From JAWLHA01 sp041690535 (GTDB taxonomy: Bacteria; Pseudomonadota; Gammaproteobacteria; Thiohalomonadales; Thiohalomonadaceae): a stretch of 64,000 nucleotides of DNA. The stretch is from assembly GCA_041690535.1 (NCBI GenBank), contig JAWLHA010000009.1, forward strand, positions 1 through 64,000, written 5' to 3'. Below are positions 61,555 to 64,000 of the stretch, piece after piece. The notes beneath the pieces were generated by a model. The model ran no database searches. It worked only from the letters and a program-made list of their open reading frames with translations, and was not told the DNA's origin. Both the position numbers and the translations under genes were made by a program. Within the stretch, counting starts at the first letter, position 1; each line of letters starts with the position of its first letter.

Positions 61555-63408
61555 ATGCCCGAGTATCGCTCCCGTACCTCCACCCACGGCCGCAACATGG
61601 CGGGTGCCCGCGCGCTGTGGCGCGCCACCGGCATGAAGGACGAGGACTTCAAGAAACCCATCATCGCCATCGCCAACTCCTTCACCCAGTTCGTCCCCGG
61701 TCACGTGCACCTGAAGGACATGGGGCAGCTGGTGGCGCGGGAGATCGAGGCCGCGGGCGGGGTGGCCAAGGAGTTCAACACCATCGCCATCGACGACGGC
61801 ATCGCCATGGGCCACGGTGGCATGCTCTACTCCCTGCCCTCGCGGGAGATCATCGCCGATGCGGTGGAGTACATGGTCAACGCCCACTGCGCCGACGCCC
61901 TGGTGTGCATCTCCAACTGCGACAAGATCACCCCGGGCATGCTCAATGCCGCCCTGCGGCTGAACATCCCCACCATCTTCGTCTCGGGCGGCCCCATGGA
62001 AGCGGGCAAGGCGGTGATCCATGGCGGCGAGGTGCACCTGGACCTGGTGGACGCCATGATCGCCGGCGCCAACCCCAACGAAACCGATGAAGACGTGGCG
62101 GTGATGGAGCGCTCCGCCTGCCCCACCTGTGGCTCCTGCTCCGGCATGTTCACCGCCAACTCCATGAACTGCCTCACCGAGGCCTTCGGGCTGTCGCTGC
62201 CCGGCAACGGCACCCTGGTGGCCACCCACGCCGACCGTGAGCGGCTGTTCAAGGAGGCCGGTCACCTCATCGTGGCCCTGGCCAAGCGCTACTACGAGGG
62301 GGACGACGCCTCGGTGCTGCCGCGCTCCATCGCCACCTTCGAGGCGTTCGAGAACGCCATGAGCCTGGACATCGCCATGGGCGGCTCCACCAATACCATC
62401 CTGCACCTGCTGGCGGCGGCGCAGGAGGCGGGGGTGGACTTCACCATGGCCGACATCGACCGGCTCTCGCGCAAGGTGCCGCACCTCTGCAAGGTGGCGC
62501 CCAGCACCCAGAAGTACCATATCGAGGACGTGCACCGCGCCGGCGGCATCATGGCCATCCTGGGCGAACTGGATCGCGCCGGTCTGCTGCGCCGCGAGGT
62601 GCCCACCGTCCACGCCCCCACCCTCGGTGAGGCGGTGGACCTGTGGGACATCCTGCGCAGCGACGACCCCAAGCGCCACACCTTCTACAAGGCGGCCCCG
62701 GGCGGGGTGCCGACCACCGTCGCCTTCAGCCAGGACAAGCGCTACCCCTCGCTCGACGCCGACCGGGAGAACGGCTGCATCCGTGATCTGGAGCACGCCT
62801 TCTCCAGGGACGGCGGTCTGGCGGTCCTCTACGGCAACCTGGCCGAAGAGGGCTGCGTGGTGAAGACCGCGGGGGTGGACGAGTCGATCCTCACGTTCTC
62901 CGGCCCGGCGGTGATCTGCGAGAGCCAGGAGGAGGCGGTGGAGAAGATCCTCGGAGGCCAGGTGAAGGCCGGCGATGTGGTGATCGTCCGCTACGAGGGG
63001 CCGCGCGGCGGGCCGGGCATGCAGGAGATGCTCTACCCCACCAGCTACATCAAGTCCATGGGGCTCGGCAAGGCGTGCGCGCTCCTCACCGACGGGCGCT
63101 TCTCCGGCGGCACCTCCGGCCTCTCCATCGGCCACGTCTCGCCCGAGGCGGCCGAGGGCGGCACCATCGGCCTGGTGGAGGAGGGGGACCTCATCGAGAT
63201 CGACATCCCCGGCCGCTCCATCCGGGTCGCTCTCACCGACGAGCAGCTGGCCGGGCGCCGCGCCGCCATGGCGGCCAGAGGCGCCCAGGCGTGGAAACCG
63301 GTCAGCCGTCAGCGGGAGGTCTCCGCGGCCCTCAAGGCCTATGCGGCCATGACCACCTCCGCGGCGCGCGGCGCGGTGCGGGACGTGAGCCAGCTGGAGC
63401 GGCGCTGA
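61555..63408 (+). CDS. ilvD: Dihydroxy-acid dehydratase
   Basis: A 617-residue FeS dehydratase of branched-chain amino acid and pantothenate synthesis, making 2-keto acids from 2,3-dihydroxy acids. It matches E. coli IlvD in length (616). Cluster and active-site motifs are C122-D-K (SNCDKITPG) and [16 protein letters not shown] with C195. The start ATG at 61555 is preceded by gagg 8 bases upstream; longer frames begin in repeat A8. It is followed, after a Pho box, by phoB. Confidence 0.97.
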   Translation: MPEYRSRTSTHGRNMAGARALWRATGMKDEDFKKPIIAIANSFTQFVPGHVHLKDMGQLVAREIEAAGGVAKEFNTIAIDDGIAMGHGGMLYSLPSREIIADAVEYMVNAHCADALVCISNCDKITPGMLNAALRLNIPTIFVSGGPMEAGKAVIHGGEVHLDLVDAMIAGANPNETDEDVAVMERSACPTCGSCSGMFTANSMNCLTEAFGLSLPGNGTLVATHADRERLFKEAGHLIVALAKRYYEGDDASVLPRSIATFEAFENAMSLDIAMGGSTNTILHLLAAAQEAGVDFTMADIDRLSRKVPHLCKVAPSTQKYHIEDVHRAGGIMAILGELDRAGLLRREVPTVHAPTLGEAVDLWDILRSDDPKRHTFYKAAPGGVPTTVAFSQDKRYPSLDADRENGCIRDLEHAFSRDGGLAVLYGNLAEEGCVVKTAGVDESILTFSGPAVICESQEEAVEKILGGQVKAGDVVIVRYEGPRGGPGMQEMLYPTSYIKSMGLGKACALLTDGRFSGGTSGLSIGHVSPEAAEGGTIGLVEEGDLIEIDIPGRSIRVALTDEQLAGRRAAMAARGAQAWKPVSRQREVSAALKAYAAMTTSAARGAVRDVSQLERR

Positions 63409-63434
63409 GCCCGCAAGTCATCGTCCCGCCGGGA

Positions 63435-63452
63435 GTGTCATAAGGCTGTAAC
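63435..63452 (+). promoter_or_regulatory. Pho box upstream of phoB
   Basis: GTGTCAT-AAGG-CTGTAAC matches the 7+4+7 PhoB binding site (CTGTCAT repeats). A -10-like TGTAAT follows at 63468-63473 and the phoB ATG at 63500. This implies autoregulation of phoB under phosphate limitation. Confidence 0.85.
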
Positions 63453-63499
63453 AGAAGTGCCCTTAAATGTAATCCGCGTGTAAGAGAGACAGCCGGATT

Positions 63500-64000
63500 A
63501 TGACAGCCAAAAAGATACTCCTGGTCGAGGACGAGGCCGCCATCCGGGAGATGGTGATCATGGCGTTGGAGCGGGCCGGTTTCGACGTCCGCGAAGCGGG
63601 GGATGCGCAGCAGGCCGAGCGCCGGCTCGCCGACGGCCTGCCCGACCTCATCCTGCTCGACTGGATGCTGCCCGGCACCAGCGGCATCGAGCTGGCGCGC
63701 CGCCTGCGCCGGGACGACTACACCCGCGAGGTGCCGATCATCATGCTCACCGCCCGCAGCGAGGAGGATGATCGCATCCGCGGGCTGGACGTGGGGGCCG
63801 ACGACTACGTCACCAAGCCGTTCTCGCCCCGGGAACTCATCGCCCGCATCAAGGCCGTCATCCGTCGCACCCAAGCGGCGGAGGAAGACGGGATCATGGC
63901 GGTCAGCGGTCTGCGGCTGGATCTCCACAGCCATCGGGTGACGGTGGAGGGCGAGGTGCTCAACATGGGGCCGACCGAATTCCGCCTCCTGCAGTTTTTC
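63500..64000 (+). CDS. phoB: Phosphate regulon response regulator PhoB (cut by window end)
   Basis: The first 167 of about 229 residues of an OmpR-family response regulator. The receiver domain has the acidic pair E10-D11, phospho-acceptor D54 (LLDWMLPG), T84 and K106 (TKPFSPRE). The winged-helix domain begins after residue 130 (LRLDLHSHRVTVEGE, NMGPTEFRLL). Together with the Pho box directly upstream, this supports PhoB rather than another OmpR member. The phoR kinase gene is expected just beyond the window. Confidence 0.95.
   Translation, partial: MTAKKILLVEDEAAIREMVIMALERAGFDVREAGDAQQAERRLADGLPDLILLDWMLPGTSGIELARRLRRDDYTREVPIIMLTARSEEDDRIRGLDVGADDYVTKPFSPRELIARIKAVIRRTQAAEEDGIMAVSGLRLDLHSHRVTVEGEVLNMGPTEFRLLQFF

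Overview
The window is high-GC chromosomal DNA from a gammaproteobacterium. The evidence is the set of full-length gammaproteobacterial housekeeping genes (pepN, tamA-tamB, a HAD phosphatase-rppH-ptsP block, argA, argE, ilvD, phoB) and their order. I cannot name the genus. The Ni-Fe-free hydrogenase-4-like membrane complex and the many small repeats would fit a Chromatiales/Ectothiorhodospiraceae-type organism, but that is only an impression.

Layout. 1-10.7 kb: aminopeptidase N, a serine-hydrolase lipoprotein, a two-gene c-di-GMP operon (GGDEF/EAL protein, then CZB-PAS-GGDEF protein), dodecin, and a YcgN-like protein with a small hypothetical. 11-26.5 kb: a cobalamin island. A cobalamin riboswitch leads a minus-strand, tightly overlapping operon: btuB receptor, BtuF-like protein, cbiA, a dedicated tonB-like gene, PduO-type and CobA-type adenosyltransferases, and btuF. 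It is followed on the same strand by cobQ and cobT. A CbiB paralogue pair and cobC lie on the plus strand. 26.7-32.2 kb: tamA-tamB. 32.8-35.3 kb: an orphan ParA and the B12 ABC transporter btuC-btuD. 35.5-39.8 kb: a PQQ-type sugar dehydrogenase, a hemerythrin, an NHL-repeat membrane protein and a HAD phosphatase. 40-42.8 kb: rppH-ptsP. 43-50.4 kb: a six-gene minus-strand operon for an Ehr-type complex (energy-converting-hydrogenase-related). It has the membrane arm and FeS small subunit of a group 4 hydrogenase, but its large subunit lacks all Ni-Fe cysteine motifs. 50.9-56 kb: a GNAT acetyltransferase, an orphan HigA-like regulator, argA coupled to a Dam-type methylase, and argE. 56.3-58.8 kb: a GNAT-C39 peptidase fusion followed directly by a RLAN/ATP-grasp ligase, a probable peptide-modification pair. 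59-64 kb: a large lipoprotein, ilvD, and the start of phoB behind a Pho box.

The most striking feature is the spacer DNA. At least three families of small non-autonomous elements can be recognised, two by their terminal inverted repeats plus target duplications and one by its ends and insertion target. Family A has CAGGGTGAAC ends and 10-bp duplications. Family B has GAGCACCGAACAG ends at TA/CTAG targets, IS630-like. Family D has GTAACTACTC ends and 8-bp duplications, IS66-like. One D copy is inserted inside an A copy, which gives a relative age. No transposase gene is present in the window, so the elements must be mobilised from elsewhere or be relics.

Functionally, the B12 genes together describe import (BtuB, TonB, BtuF, BtuCD), adenosylation (PduO, CobA), and late assembly (CbiA, CobQ, CbiB, CobC, CobT). 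They look co-regulated by B12 through the riboswitch, at least for the operon led by btuB. The adenosylcobinamide kinase, cobalamin synthase and the early corrin-ring genes are not in the window.
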